Under the pieces are notes generated by a model. That model had not been told where the DNA came from and made no database searches. It saw only the letters and a list, made by a program, of their open reading frames with translations. Of a DNA stretch of 22,500 nucleotides, positions 10,328-19,449 are shown one piece after another (the first letter of the stretch is position 1; every line of letters starts with the position of its first letter). The position numbers and the translations under genes were made by a program. The stretch lies in the NCBI GenBank assembly GCA_030141605.1, contig JAQGDQ010000973.1:26706-49205 (forward strand), given 5' to 3'. This DNA comes from Tubiluchus corallicola (Eukaryota > Priapulida > Priapulimorpha > Priapulimorphida > Tubiluchidae).

Positions 10328-10445
10328 GCTTTGTTTTGTTTTGTTTCGTTTCGTTTCGTTTCGTTTCGTTTCGTTTCGTTTCGTTTCGTTTCGTTTCGTT
10401 TCGTTTCGTTTCGTTTCGTTTCGTTTCGTTTCGTTTTGTTTTGTA
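10328..10445. repeat. (GTTTC)n pentanucleotide microsatellite
   Basis: About 18 GTTTC units flanked by GTTTT units on both sides, suggesting repeated T-to-C change and expansion. Translates as RFVSF-type repeats in any frame, which is not a gene. Confidence 0.95.
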
Positions 10446-11382
10446 TTTTATAAAAATATATGCATGTCACTTCTTAAATAAACGAACATCATTCTGTTAA
10501 ATAAAAAAATTATATTTTACAGCACTATTTTACTATCATACGCTAAACCTAAAAGTCTATTTTACAGGTACCAGTCTATAGTTATGCCTATTCGTAGGTA
10601 CATTAAATTTCTGAATCAATTTCCGGTTTTAAAGTTCATTTCCGGCTGACGAATCGAAGGACAATTAGTAAACATACTTTAATAATACGAAAAAATTGTT
10701 TTGCTAGTTTACTTAAGAGAACCGATAATGTAACTAATATTAAACTGTATTATATTATGACGTCACTAATTAAAGATATGACGTCACATCTGTGTTACTG
10801 TGAAGCAACTCATGAAGCAAATTGGTTTGTTGCCATTTTACACAAAAGTTTTACACTATAGCAACTTGTTCATTAAAAATTATTACTAATTTTTAAAACT
10901 TTAAAACTTAAGCTTCTCAGATATTAAAAATACTGACACGACTGAATGACACGTTTTTTTTGTTTTTTTTTATTTACAAATTTTCAATTTCTTATTTTCT
11001 TATATAGAGTTAGTTGAGAAAGCCAAGACACGATGCAGTAGAGAAGAGATTTTATTCTAATGAAATTGAAAGTTGAAAAGGTTTCAGTTGAGTCTGAACA
11101 GCCGATAAAGAGACATTACTCGTGGTGAAGTGCTACTATAAAAATTGTCACAGCGTCTACGACAAAGCCTATAAAACTCCCCGGCTTTTCAACGAAGATT
11201 TATTGTAATTGTTATGGTATAGTTCAAACCTTAGCAGACCTCGTTGTAATTATTTTCATAGGCAATTAAATTTTAATGTACGTTAAAGTAATTTAGTGTG
11301 TTCGGCGGATGCACGCTGAAGTGTTTTTATTGTTTATTGGTGGTACGATTAGATTCGTTAAATTAAATTGTTACGTACAGTT
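10446..11382. other. AT-rich sequence with a CRE pair, no gene seen
   Basis: No protein-coding or RNA gene recognised. The only notable sub-feature is a pair of TGACGTCA palindromes at 10758 and 10779. Confidence 0.4.
10758..10786. promoter_or_regulatory. Paired consensus CRE sites
   Basis: Two perfect TGACGTCA palindromes at 10758-10765 and 10779-10786. Their starts are 21 bp apart, two helical turns, so both would face the same side of the DNA. TGACGTCA is the CREB/ATF consensus. They lie in the probable Hox intron outside the recognised repeats. Confidence 0.4.
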
Positions 11383-11473
11383 AGTATGAGTAATGAGTAT
11401 GTGTAGATAGTATGAGTAATGAGTGTGTGTAGATAGTATGAGTAATGAGTATGTGTAGTTACTATGAGTAATG
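11383..11473. repeat. 26-bp minisatellite (about 3.5 copies)
   Basis: Unit beginning AGTATGAGTAATGAGT starts at 11383, 11409, 11435 and (degenerate) 11461, giving an exact 26-bp period. Confidence 0.9.
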
Positions 11474-11504
11474 TTAACAGTATCGGTTGCTAACACGATA
11501 ATCT

Positions 11505-11841
11505 TGAATATTATAGCCATTATTTTTACATTAACAATTTATTGAACATTGTTGGGATGAAATTTATTATAAGAGTATTGGTTACTTTTTAACAATAAAT
11601 TTATAAAAGGAAAGACCAACCCTTCTGTGAAGTTAGGAAAAGGGTTAAGATGATTTAGTAATAAAAGTGTGGTAAGACCGGGCCTTGTGTGAAGTTAGTA
11701 AAATGGTTAAAATGATTTATTAATTAAAGTGTGATACGTGCCCCTTGTAATTAACAGTAGCCATCACTTTTTGCTTGTGCGATTTAATTTTGAGCACCCA
11801 TCTTCCACCAATGACGTCATTCGTCGACTGAGAAATGCTCT
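11505..11841 (+). repeat. 337-bp tandem duplication, first unit (contains a family A fragment)
   Basis: AGCCATTATTTTTACATT at 11515 recurs at 11852 (offset 337), and GAGTATTGGTTACTTTTTAA with the following AATAAATTTAT also recurs, so the unit was duplicated in tandem. This unit carries the left part of a family A element from 11608 (AGGAAAGACCAAC) to about 11832 (CGTCGACTGAG), with a local rearrangement: GTGAAGTTAG and ATGATTTA occur twice. The second unit continues into family A copy 3. Confidence 0.7.
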
Positions 11842-11951
11842 TAAATATTACAGCCATTATTTTTACATTGAGTCCTAACAATTTTTTGAACGTTATTGAG
11901 TTAAAATTTATTACAAGAGTATTGGTTACTTTTTAACAATAAATTTATTAA

Positions 11952-12479
11952 AGGAAAGATCAAGCTCTCTGGGAAGTTCGGCTTATTTCAATATTTGTGA
12001 AAAATGTTAGAAGTTTTTAGTAATAACAGCGCGATAAGCGCCTCTTGTAATTAATAGTAGCCATCACTTTATGCCTGTGCGATTCCACTTTGAGCACCCA
12101 TTCTTCCACCAATGACGTTATTCGTCGACTGAAAGAAGCAGCGCACTGTCAATTTCCGTTAAGAAATATAGAAAGTTCTTCCAAAATATTAGATAGCTAA
12201 TTTTGTGGCATTTTTCATGAATATTAGATAAGCTGCAGAAGTTTGAAGTAGTTTATGTAGCGCTCGCTTGCAAAAAGCCACGATACGCTTACGGAAAATC
12301 ACGAAGTCTACCAGTTACGTCACAATTGTGAAGTGAAGGGCAGCTTGAAAGTTTCCCTACAGTACAAACTAAATTTATGCATTACAGAAAGTTTTTTGCA
12401 AATTTCTTTGTTGCATTTTTCTAAGTTTAAGTGATAACAGTAAAATAAACCCAACATACTAAGTGATTTGTTCTTTCCT
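11952..12479 (+). mobile_element. Family A TTAA-flanked element, copy 3 (528 bp)
   Basis: Left TTAA at 11948-11951, left end AGGAAAGATCAAG, right end TTGTTCTTTCCT followed by TTAG (12480-12483), a one-base decayed TTAA. Colinear with copy 2, with several small deletions. No coding capacity. Confidence 0.85.
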
Positions 12480-12493
12480 TTAGCACACCACAA

Positions 12494-12551
12494 ACAGTTT
12501 AAGTGATAACAGTAAAATAAACTCAACATACTAAACAACTTGTCTTATCCT
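12494..12551 (+). repeat. Tandem duplicate of the family A right end
   Basis: AGTTTAAGTGATAACAGTAA and the following AAATAAACTCAACATACTAA repeats the last part of copy 3, ends with TGTCTTATCCT and is followed by an intact TTAA at 12552-12555. So the element carries two right ends, the outer one with the better TTAA. Confidence 0.75.
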
Positions 12552-12555
12552 TTAA

Positions 12556-13369
12556 AGTGTATGTAAAAACATGATTTCTTTAACAATTACAATTGCTTTG
12601 TGCAGATGTGGTGAAGCAGTGGTTAGTATTACTAAAATGACATACTAAGTCAAGATTGCAGTTCAACTAAAAAATTCAGCATAAAAAATTTATGAATTAG
12701 TAAACTAATTACTAACAATATTTGTATTACTCATGGTAGAGATGCAAGCAAATTAGAGCTTTAATTTTACAAAGATATTAAATTAATTAATACTATATTT
12801 TTGCAAAAGTTGTCGTAATTTATTACCTGCGGACTTTTCTATATGAAAGTCGTTCAAAACAACAAAAGGAGAAAATATTCCTGCATCCATCATTATAGAA
12901 AATTCACGATCTTGTAATTGTAAATACATTAATAAAAATTTTTCAAATTTTTTTTCGTTCATTGTTATTTTTAAATTGGTTTCAAAATAATTAGAACAAA
13001 AATTAATTTACTAATAAACACAAAGTGTTCTCATTGTCAATTTGCACCAAAAATGAAAATTTAATTTGCAGTAACTTACTTTATAAGGAACCCATTTATT
13101 TTAAGATCCTGCTGTTAAGTTTTAGTAAAATAGGGATTAAATTTGTGTATTTTTGAGATTACTGATTGTAACTCTTTTAGATTTAGACAATGAATTTGGA
13201 ATTTAATAGTTTAGAATATTAATTTACCTGCATTTTTATGTTACTAGACAGGAAACTTGCTTTATTAACAATTTTTGATTTTAACACTGATTTTAATACT
13301 CGCTGTAAATAATGATATACGCACAAATTAAAAAAGCTAATTACAGAATGTGCTAATATGTAATATTAT
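12556..13369. other. AT-rich sequence, no gene seen
   Basis: Low-complexity AT-rich DNA with no recognisable motif. Confidence 0.4.
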
Positions 13370-13450
13370 AGAATTCACTCTGTATCTATGTAAAATTGTA
13401 TAATGTTTGTGCAAAAATATTTGAATGTAAAAAGAGGCTAATAAAGACTT
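13370..13450 (+). mobile_element. Possible LINE 3' UTR end
   Basis: Ends AAGAGGCTAATAAAGACTT (AATAAAG at 13440-13446) followed directly by (ATC)n. AATAAA plus a simple-repeat tail is how many animal non-LTR retrotransposons end. No coding part was recognised upstream, so the copy is strongly 5'-truncated or decayed. Confidence 0.4.
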
Positions 13451-13459
13451 ATCATCATC

Positions 13460-13491
<32 letters not shown>

Positions 13492-13538
13492 CATCATCGT
13501 CGTCGTCGTCGTCGTCGTCATCATCATCATCATCATCA
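13451..13538. repeat. (ATC)n/(GTC)n trinucleotide microsatellite
   Basis: ATC/CAT units with an inner CGT block (about 13498-13518). The minus-strand frame encodes a poly-aspartate run, which is not a gene. Confidence 0.95.
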
Positions 13539-13884
13539 AATTTCGTCGTCATAATGTACTAAGACCGAACCGAAAACCTTCACAAAAAGTTAAAGCATTT
13601 GATTGCAATACTGAAGTGTATGTTTGACACTGATACATGATCAAGATTTTTACAGCAAATCAGCTTAAATATCGCTCCTTTTCAATTGTAACGAAATCGA
13701 GTCCTTAATTTGAAACAGAACTTGACTTAAATTGACATTTATTCTCTTTCTTTCTTTTCTTTATTTCCTTCATTTTTTATTTTTAGTCTGAACCAAACTT
13801 GGGGAATATGTCTGTCAGATACTTTCATATCATAGTAAACTCACGAAGCCACATCAGTCTTATCTCCCCCGAAAACAGGTCTAA

Positions 13885-14496
13885 ACGAAGACAGGATGAT
13901 TTTTCATATGGTACCCAATTTTTAAGTACGGTAAAAAGAATACTTTTTAACACAAATAATACTGCAAAAGCGGTTTTGATAATTAAATAATAGATTAAAA
14001 ACTTAATTAACGGCGGGTGAGCCCAACTATTGATGACATCACAAAGTAACATAATTTTCAACAGCAAAAGTATTCCATGACCGTGTTTGTGAAAGCGAAA
14101 ATTGAAGTAGGGTGCTACTGTAAGATATTCAGTGTGTTGCACTAAAACTAGGCAAATTTTAAGATAAAAATTCAACTTTCAAATTTACCACTGTGCTCAC
14201 ACATGAGCTGCCGAAGGTGTGTAGTTCGTCACAAACGAACACATCTTAACTGGGAGGTGCAGAAGCTGTTTTTTATGCAATGTCATTTCGAAATGCAGGC
14301 GCTAGTGCCCGTCTAACTAGCAAATGGTGAAATGCATGTAACAGCGAATAACTAGTGACGCGAATGCGAAATTGTGTTTGTGTGGTAATAATTCTTCCAC
14401 GTAAGTCATTTTTTTTAAAAAATAGTATGTTTCCTTTCAATATTTTAAAGAGTAGATTGTTTTGACCTACAGCTTAAGATTGGCTCTGGTTTTGCT
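13885..14496 (+). mobile_element. Family B TTAA-flanked element, copy 2 (612 bp)
   Basis: Ends CGAAGACAGGATGATTTTTC and CTCTGGTTTTGCT, with the flanking target decayed to CTAA (13881-13884) and TTAG (14497-14500). Aligns to the reverse complement of 9193-9802 over its whole length. Non-autonomous. Confidence 0.82.
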
Positions 14497-14500
14497 TTAG

Positions 14501-15812
14501 ATTTAAAACCAATTGCTGATGAATTCATATTTTACGACTGACCCGAAATTCAGGGTAAATTAATGGAAAACCAAGGCAAAGATTTAAACGGCAAATTTCC
14601 GGTTTGAACACAAATCAACATCAAGCAAGGAAATGTTAATGAATTTTTTTAATACAGCCATGAATCATTTACACAAGTGTATTTAATTAAAATGTTCCAG
14701 CCTGTATAACTTGTACTATCTGATTTCAGTCAGTTCAGTTAGAGACAGACAATTTTTAGAAATGCAGGGAGATGAGAATCCCGTGTATTAAAATGGGTTT
14801 CAACACCGGAACTCCATAAAAAGTTTTTATCTTGAAGAAAAATTATAACTCACTAACATTAAACTCAGAATTTGAGTTATTTAGACAATCAAAAATTCAC
14901 GTTTGTGACTTCGTTTCTGCATACAGGTCGCAAAAATTCATAACAACACTACAACATATAATTCGCTTAAATTTAAATAATGATTAATAAATTAATTATT
15001 ATTTACCCAAAAATAATTTAGGTATTTAGTTAGCTCAGAATATTAAAAAATAATTAAAATCAGCTTTATATGATACTAATATTATACTATTATACTGACT
15101 AGTGCAATTAAAGTATATTAAGATACTAAAATAAAATATATGTATACATACTTTGCATGGACAAGACTTAAAATTTATGCATCAGAAATGTGTTTTGTAC
15201 CTTGTTAAGTCATACAATTATGTTATTTCATAATTATCCAATTATTATAATCATCTAATTAACTAATTATGTGAGTAGATTTTGAGCTATTACTGTATTC
15301 ATACTCATATTGCTGTATTATATAACTTTGCATTTAATAAATGGTTTTGCAAAGCCAGTTATTTTTTCTGTGAGGTAATTATTGGCTAGAATTTGCAATG
15401 AGTACTTTATGAATAAAATAACAACTTTAATTATCACAATTTGAAACATTTGATGTGTTGAATTATTTAGAAATCTTTACAACTAAGATGAAACAGAAAC
15501 TGTAATATGCTCACTTGTCTGAAATGCCATCGAAACAAAAGAACAATTTTCTTGAAAAACAATGGCTAATTTCTATTTTCTGTTTTCTAATTTCTGTTTT
15601 CTGTAATTCTTATCTGCTGTAATTAGTAATATATATTACCTGCTTCATATAAAACATATTACAGATAGCTTATATATAAAGCCAGTCATTTGAAACCTGT
15701 TTATATTTGTATACCTATACTATTATGACAATTAATTTTTATAGAAATATCGTGTTGTATACATATTTTAGTGTCCTATTTTACATGCTCTTAGTGTCCT
15801 ACATTATAATAA
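14501..15812. other. AT-rich sequence, no gene seen
   Basis: Very AT-rich with short local repeats such as TTTCTGTTTTCT near 15580-15602. No gene or RNA recognised. Confidence 0.4.
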
Positions 15813-15840
15813 TACATTATATATATATATATATAATGTA
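15813..15840. repeat. 28-bp perfect AT palindrome
   Basis: TACATTAT, then alternating AT, then ATAATGTA: a perfect inverted repeat that can extrude as a cruciform. Confidence 0.85.
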
Positions 15841-15879
15841 TATACGATATATATTTATATTTTGAACCAACCTTATTTA

Positions 15880-15969
15880 TTTAACCTGTAATTTACTAAT
15901 CTTTGTTCTTTGTACAGAATTTTGTTATTGTACCAGAACACGAATAAATGATAATAATAATAGTAATAT
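15880..15969 (+). mobile_element. Possible LINE 3' end with simple-repeat tail
   Basis: TTGTTATTGTACCAGAACAC, then GAATAAATG (AATAAA at 15943-15948), then (ATAATA)n. This is the usual layout of a non-LTR retrotransposon 3' end. No coding sequence upstream was recognised. Confidence 0.35.
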
Positions 15970-16690
15970 TCGACGAACATAATACTGTGAAAAATTTTTA
16001 ATATTAAACTAAGTGCCCGTTAAAAACAGCGCAGACGATTAAAACGCAACCCCAAAGATTTCCAGCTATGCAGAAAATACGAAAAGAAATGTAGCCTTAT
16101 TTAGAAATTGTATTTCTGAAAGTAGATAAATATAGCTTAGGAAAATAATAACTGTTTTATATACGCAATTATTATCGGCTGTTATGTATCCATTTTAACT
16201 ATATAGATAACAGACAGAACAAATTTCGCTTCATTATACTTAAGAATTTGTGGACAAATTTGAAAAAGAATTTTAGTTTGGATGTACGAGTCTGGCACTG
16301 TTTTTGTCATACGAATGTATACAAACTAAATTGTGCATTTCTATACCCGCCTCCCAGTATAGAAATACATTAGTAATTACATGTTTTCTGTATAATATGA
16401 CACAGGCATGATAACAGTTGGCATTAGCAAAAACCATGTCTGTTTCGAACACACGAAATAATTTATTAATGTCAGCCTATAGGAGAGAAATACGGGTCAG
16501 CTATGTGACCATGCGTCGTTCTATTAATGCGTCTACTCATTATTTCATATACTAAGTTTGATCACATCTGACTCAGACAATAGTTTTTGCTTATAAACTT
16601 ATTAGTTTGCATTCTTAAAAGGGGGATTTGGAAATTAAACGCTTAAAGTACTGAGGAGACGTTTGCTATACACGTAACAGTATCCCATTC
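15970..16690. other. AT-rich intronic sequence, no gene seen
   Basis: Contains a short perfect hairpin (16337-16366) and otherwise nothing recognisable. Confidence 0.4.
16337..16366. repeat. Perfect 10-bp stem hairpin
   Basis: ATTTCTATAC (16337-16346) and its inverted copy GTATAGAAAT (16357-16366) around a 10-nt C-rich loop. Too short for a microRNA precursor. Confidence 0.7.
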
Positions 16691-16699
16691 TGTACCCTC

Positions 16700-16717
16700 T
16701 CTCTCTCTCTCTCTCTG
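16700..16717. repeat. (CT)n microsatellite
   Basis: A short dinucleotide run in the probable intron, about 440 bp downstream of the Hox splice donor. Confidence 0.8.
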
Positions 16718-17156
16718 ACTCACATACAGTGCAGACGTGTAGCTCAAAAGGATGCCGCACTAGGACAGATTCGATGGTTGCCATAAATCAAGTTTAATGT
16801 TAGTCGTGTTTTTATGCTCGCCTATGAAATGTTCTTTACCCAGGCTATGCCAGTGGTGTTTCTTTGCACTGGCCAACAGATTACTACCCCCCCCCCCCAC
16901 CCAGCAGCTAGAACGCACATGCACATTTTTCTACTGTATCCGGCTTGTGTATCGGACATTAATGAGTTTTATTACCGGTAATGAGTTTGCGAGAAAATCA
17001 GCGAGCCCATAAGGTCGACTATAAAAGCAGATAAACAAGTCGTGTGCTTTATGGAAAGAAAAACTTCTCATAACGCACATTTACGTTTCTGGTTTTGTGC
17101 AGGTGACAGCAACGTTTAGAACGTGCGCTAGAAAGAATTGAAAAAAAACGGTATAC

Positions 17157-17583
17157 CTCCGAATGTCATCCAGGGATAAAGTGGAACTCGAGGTGCATCC
17201 GGTGCCACATCCGGTTTGCCGTATCTGCACGTCGGATTGTACATACAGTTTTGTGTGTTTTCCTCTAACCGGTACACACCGTTCCACAGGTGAGGATAAC
17301 CGGCCGTTCCGTCGGACGCGGGTTTTCCGGTAGCGGCGGCGGCGGCCATCATGCCTCGCGTGTCGTTTTTAAAATACGGATTTTGAAACTGATGCTGCGT
17401 CGGATATTCGGCGGCCAACATTTTCAACTGAGACGAACCGTAAGTATCTGTATGATCCGGAAAACTCATGCACTGGCTTACATTGTAATGACTGTAGTCC
17501 ACCACTGCCGTAGCCGCAGACACACTAGCCGTTGCCGCCTGACAGTCGTAGTAGTTGCTACTGTTAGCAAAATATGAACTCAT
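17157..17583 (-). CDS. Hox gene, exon 1 (central-class homeodomain transcription factor, partial)
   Basis: Encodes 142 complete codons of the N-terminal part of a Hox protein. It begins with MSSYFANS, the conserved start of many Antp-type and central Hox proteins, which fixes the ATG at 17583. It has a five-alanine run at residues 80-84 and the hexapeptide LYPWMT at residues 135-140. YPWM is the contact for the TALE cofactor Extradenticle/Pbx. Three codons later there is a donor GGAG|GTATAC on the minus strand (GT at 17156-17155), so the exon ends in phase 1 at 17157. An intron between hexapeptide and homeodomain is standard for Hox genes. Without splicing the frame runs only nine further residues to a stop. 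YPWM followed by T resembles abd-A/Lox2/Lox4 more than Antp (YPWMR), but MSSYF fits Antp or Lox5 as well, so I leave the paralogue open. The homeodomain exon is not in this window. Confidence 0.93.
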
Positions 17584-17875
17584 TATCGTCGTACATTTAG
17601 TTTGTAAGTGGTCGTTTTAGAACATTTTCTACGTGCTTGCAGGCATGATTCAAACGTGAAAATGTTTCAGTATCTGTCCATTTAAAATGATATGTTACGA
17701 CACAAATGGAAGTGGCCAGCATGTGTCTCCATTTCGTATGCAGACCAATGATAGAATGCGTTGTGTTGGCGTTCGCCAATGGGTGGGCCTGTGGCTGGCT
17801 ACGTCACGCTCTCTCTAACGCGGCTTTACATTTTCCGTACAACTCGGATTCATATGCGCCTCAAGTATCCGAAAT
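17584..17875 (-). other. Probable 5' UTR of the Hox gene
   Basis: Lies between the MSSYF start codon and the predicted transcription start near 17875. About 292 nt long if unspliced. It contains eight upstream ATG triplets on the minus strand (first bases at 17596, 17625, 17646, 17681, 17722, 17732, 17831 and 17853). Either the leader is translationally regulated, part of it is an intron, or the real start is nearer the coding region. Open frames in this stretch have no recognisable product. It also contains a CCAAT on the plus strand near 17776 and a TACGTCAC half-CRE near 17800. Confidence 0.5.
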
Positions 17876-17905
17876 GCATCCCCGAAATATCGTCCCTTTT
17901 ATATA
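17875..17905 (-). promoter_or_regulatory. TATA box and initiator of the Hox gene
   Basis: Reading the minus strand, TATATAAAAGGG occupies 17905-17894, a near-consensus TATA box. Thirty bases downstream of its first T is an adenine at 17875 in the context GCATTTC, an acceptable initiator at the canonical distance. It lies 292 nt upstream of the Hox start codon in the same orientation. The start site is predicted from spacing only. Confidence 0.55.
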
Positions 17906-18032
17906 CATTTCATATTCCCTCCGCGCTCGCATTTAAACCCAGCACATCGTAATCACAAGTAGCAGCAAATCTTTCCCCTGTAGTTGTTGAAATAAATTCT
18001 ACAAAACGGCCGATTCCCTGATTTTATTTCTG

Positions 18033-18062
18033 CAATTAAAGACGCCATAAATTATTATTATG
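18033..18062. promoter_or_regulatory. Homeodomain-type site cluster upstream of the Hox promoter (proximal)
   Basis: Contains CAATTAAA (18033-18040), GCCATAAA (from 18044; reverse complement TTTATGGC, a Cdx/posterior-Hox type site) and then ATTATTATTATG. About 130-160 bp upstream of the TATA box. Such AT-rich core sites occur by chance in AT-rich DNA; the interest is that they flank a GC-bearing block next to a Hox promoter. Confidence 0.3.
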
Positions 18063-18239
18063 AGAAGGGAAGCATAGTAAAAACAAATTGTCTATACAAG
18101 GAATTCCCCGCGTGTGCAGTAAGGACAGCGTTGGGGTGACAGTTATTTAAATTACACGACATAACGTTTAGTGTATGTAAGAAATAAACTCAACTGAACT
18201 CTATCGCCTGTTTTAGTAATAAAGGATATGGCTTTTGGT

Positions 18240-18330
18240 CGGGTAATAAACTCTGGTTCTGGCGCGCGTTTCGCGAGTTCGTAAAATAGCGGTTTATGGG
18301 CCGTTAGCGCTTTTATTATGTGATTAATAT
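18240..18330. promoter_or_regulatory. Candidate Hox/Pbx-type enhancer block (distal)
   Basis: A locally GC-richer block (GGCGCGCGTTTCGCGAG at about 18261-18277) followed by TTTATGG (18293-18299), TTTTATTATG (18311-18320) and TGATTAAT (18321-18328). The last matches the composite Pbx/Hox consensus TGATTNAT exactly. The spacing to the predicted Hox TATA is about 400 bp. The 60-codon minus-strand open frame covering this stretch has no recognisable domain. Confidence 0.35.
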
Positions 18331-18719
18331 GCAATATTGTCAGGGAAAGTGATTTTAAATAAACGTATGTGTACTGAGAGTGTGTGTGTGTGAGTTGCTT
18401 TTGTGGAAAGATTTGCCATATTGGACTGGTGCGTCTTTAGTTTGGGAAACTAAATAGGAAATTACGATTTGTGGAGATGGTTATCTAACGGTTTTGGCGT
18501 GAGTGTATTACTAAAATACTATAGCGTGGTTTTTAATGCTGGAAACTATATGGACTGTAGCTTCTTCGAAACTAGACGAAAAGCAATCGGGCAATTTAAA
18601 GGTAACATGTATTGCTGACTCGTATATTCTTACAAAGATAATTATTAAACGTAATCTGAATCTCTCGAAATTTACTCATAACTTTAATTATGAACTCTTG
18701 AGTGTATTGTTAGTGTTAA

Positions 18720-18890
18720 AGGAAGACAGGATGATTTTTCGTATACTACTTCATTTTCAAGTCTGATAAAAAGTATACATTCTAACAGAATTAATACTGC
18801 AAAAGCGTTTCTGATAGTTGAATAATAGATTAAAAACTCCGTTAACGGCGAGCGAGCCCCATTATTGATGACGTCACAAACTAACATAGT
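18720..18890 (+). mobile_element. Family B fragment (left end)
   Basis: TTAA at 18716-18719, then AGGAAGACAGGATGATTTTT, then shared motifs (ATACTGCAAAAGCG, TAATAGATTAAAAACT, GTTAACGGCG, TGATGACGTCACAAACTAAC) up to about 18890, where similarity to the other family B copies stops. It carries a perfect CRE palindrome at 18869-18876. Confidence 0.8.
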
Positions 18891-19444
18891 GTTAGTGGAA
18901 TGCTGAATAGTGACCGGAAACAGAAGAACCACCTGCAGCTATCATAGGCATCATAGTATTGTAATGGCTTTGTCCTCATCTCACCATAGGTAGGTGATGA
19001 GCCTATCTTAGCCCCCCCCCCCCATTTCAAAGCCCGGGGGAGAGAAACCCCCTCAAAGTCTCTTTCAAAGCTGTCAGACGTTTCTAATCTAGAGTCTAGT
19101 AGCACGTTAGCGATCTGATCACCATCACTGATTTCATGCACTCAAAAAACTTTCCTCTCAGAAACTATGGTTATTTACTTGCAAAATTGTCATTGTTGAG
19201 ATGTGATGATGTAAGAAAGGTCACAGTTATGCAAGAAACATAAGAAGCTCTCTTGTTTGGCTTCAAAGTCCGTACCGATTTTTGGCAGCAGGCTAATAGA
19301 TATGCTTTCTCACCTTCCTTCATTATGCTGGACAGCTGAAACTCATTCCTACGAAGATGAAAAGCTTGACCTGGTCATCTAAAGATTGAATAGCCTGGTC
19401 AGCCATCAACACAGAAGACAATTCTGGTTTGCACTTTGCGATAG
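18891..19444 (-). other. Unassigned sequence, possibly decayed coding DNA
   Basis: The minus strand has an open stretch of about 40 codons (about 19020-19141, starting MHEISDGDQIANVLLDSRL) with non-repetitive, protein-like composition, but it ends in a poly-C tract region and I recognise no family. The neighbouring 19150-19440 holds stop-riddled frames. It could be a dead transposase or LINE fragment next to the truncated family B copy, or chance. Confidence 0.2.
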
Positions 19445-19449
19445 ATTAC

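Larger units (their letters stand above)
1..17156 (-). other. Probable Hox intron 1 (5' part, continues off the left edge)
   Basis: The Hox exon ends at a good splice donor at 17156-17155, and I found no minus-strand stretch encoding a homeodomain (no WFQNRR-type frame) to its left. If the gene is intact, the whole interval is intronic and at least 17.1 kb long. A T-rich stretch follows the donor. The interval is AT-rich and loaded with mobile-element relics and tandem repeats, listed separately. It is an inference: a small unrecognised gene on either strand inside the intron cannot be excluded, and an unrecognised exon could shorten it. Confidence 0.6.

Noticed and set aside
10296-10500. RFVSF-repeat frames on the plus strand
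   Set aside because: Produced by the (GTTTC)n microsatellite.
13337-13552. Poly-aspartate frame on the minus strand
   Set aside because: Produced by the (ATC)n/(GTC)n microsatellite.
9397-14175. A shared peptide, CLVLVQHTEYLTVA, from two frames at 9397-9627 and 13825-14175 that looked like a conserved gene family
   Set aside because: Both frames lie on corresponding strands of two copies of the same non-coding element (family B), so the similarity is DNA-level repeat identity.
17290-17577. Plus-strand 95-codon frame
   Set aside because: Antisense of the Hox exon; arginine- and valine-rich with no recognisable domain.
18152-18334. 60-codon minus-strand frame upstream of the Hox promoter
   Set aside because: No recognisable domain; the interval is better explained as promoter-proximal regulatory DNA.
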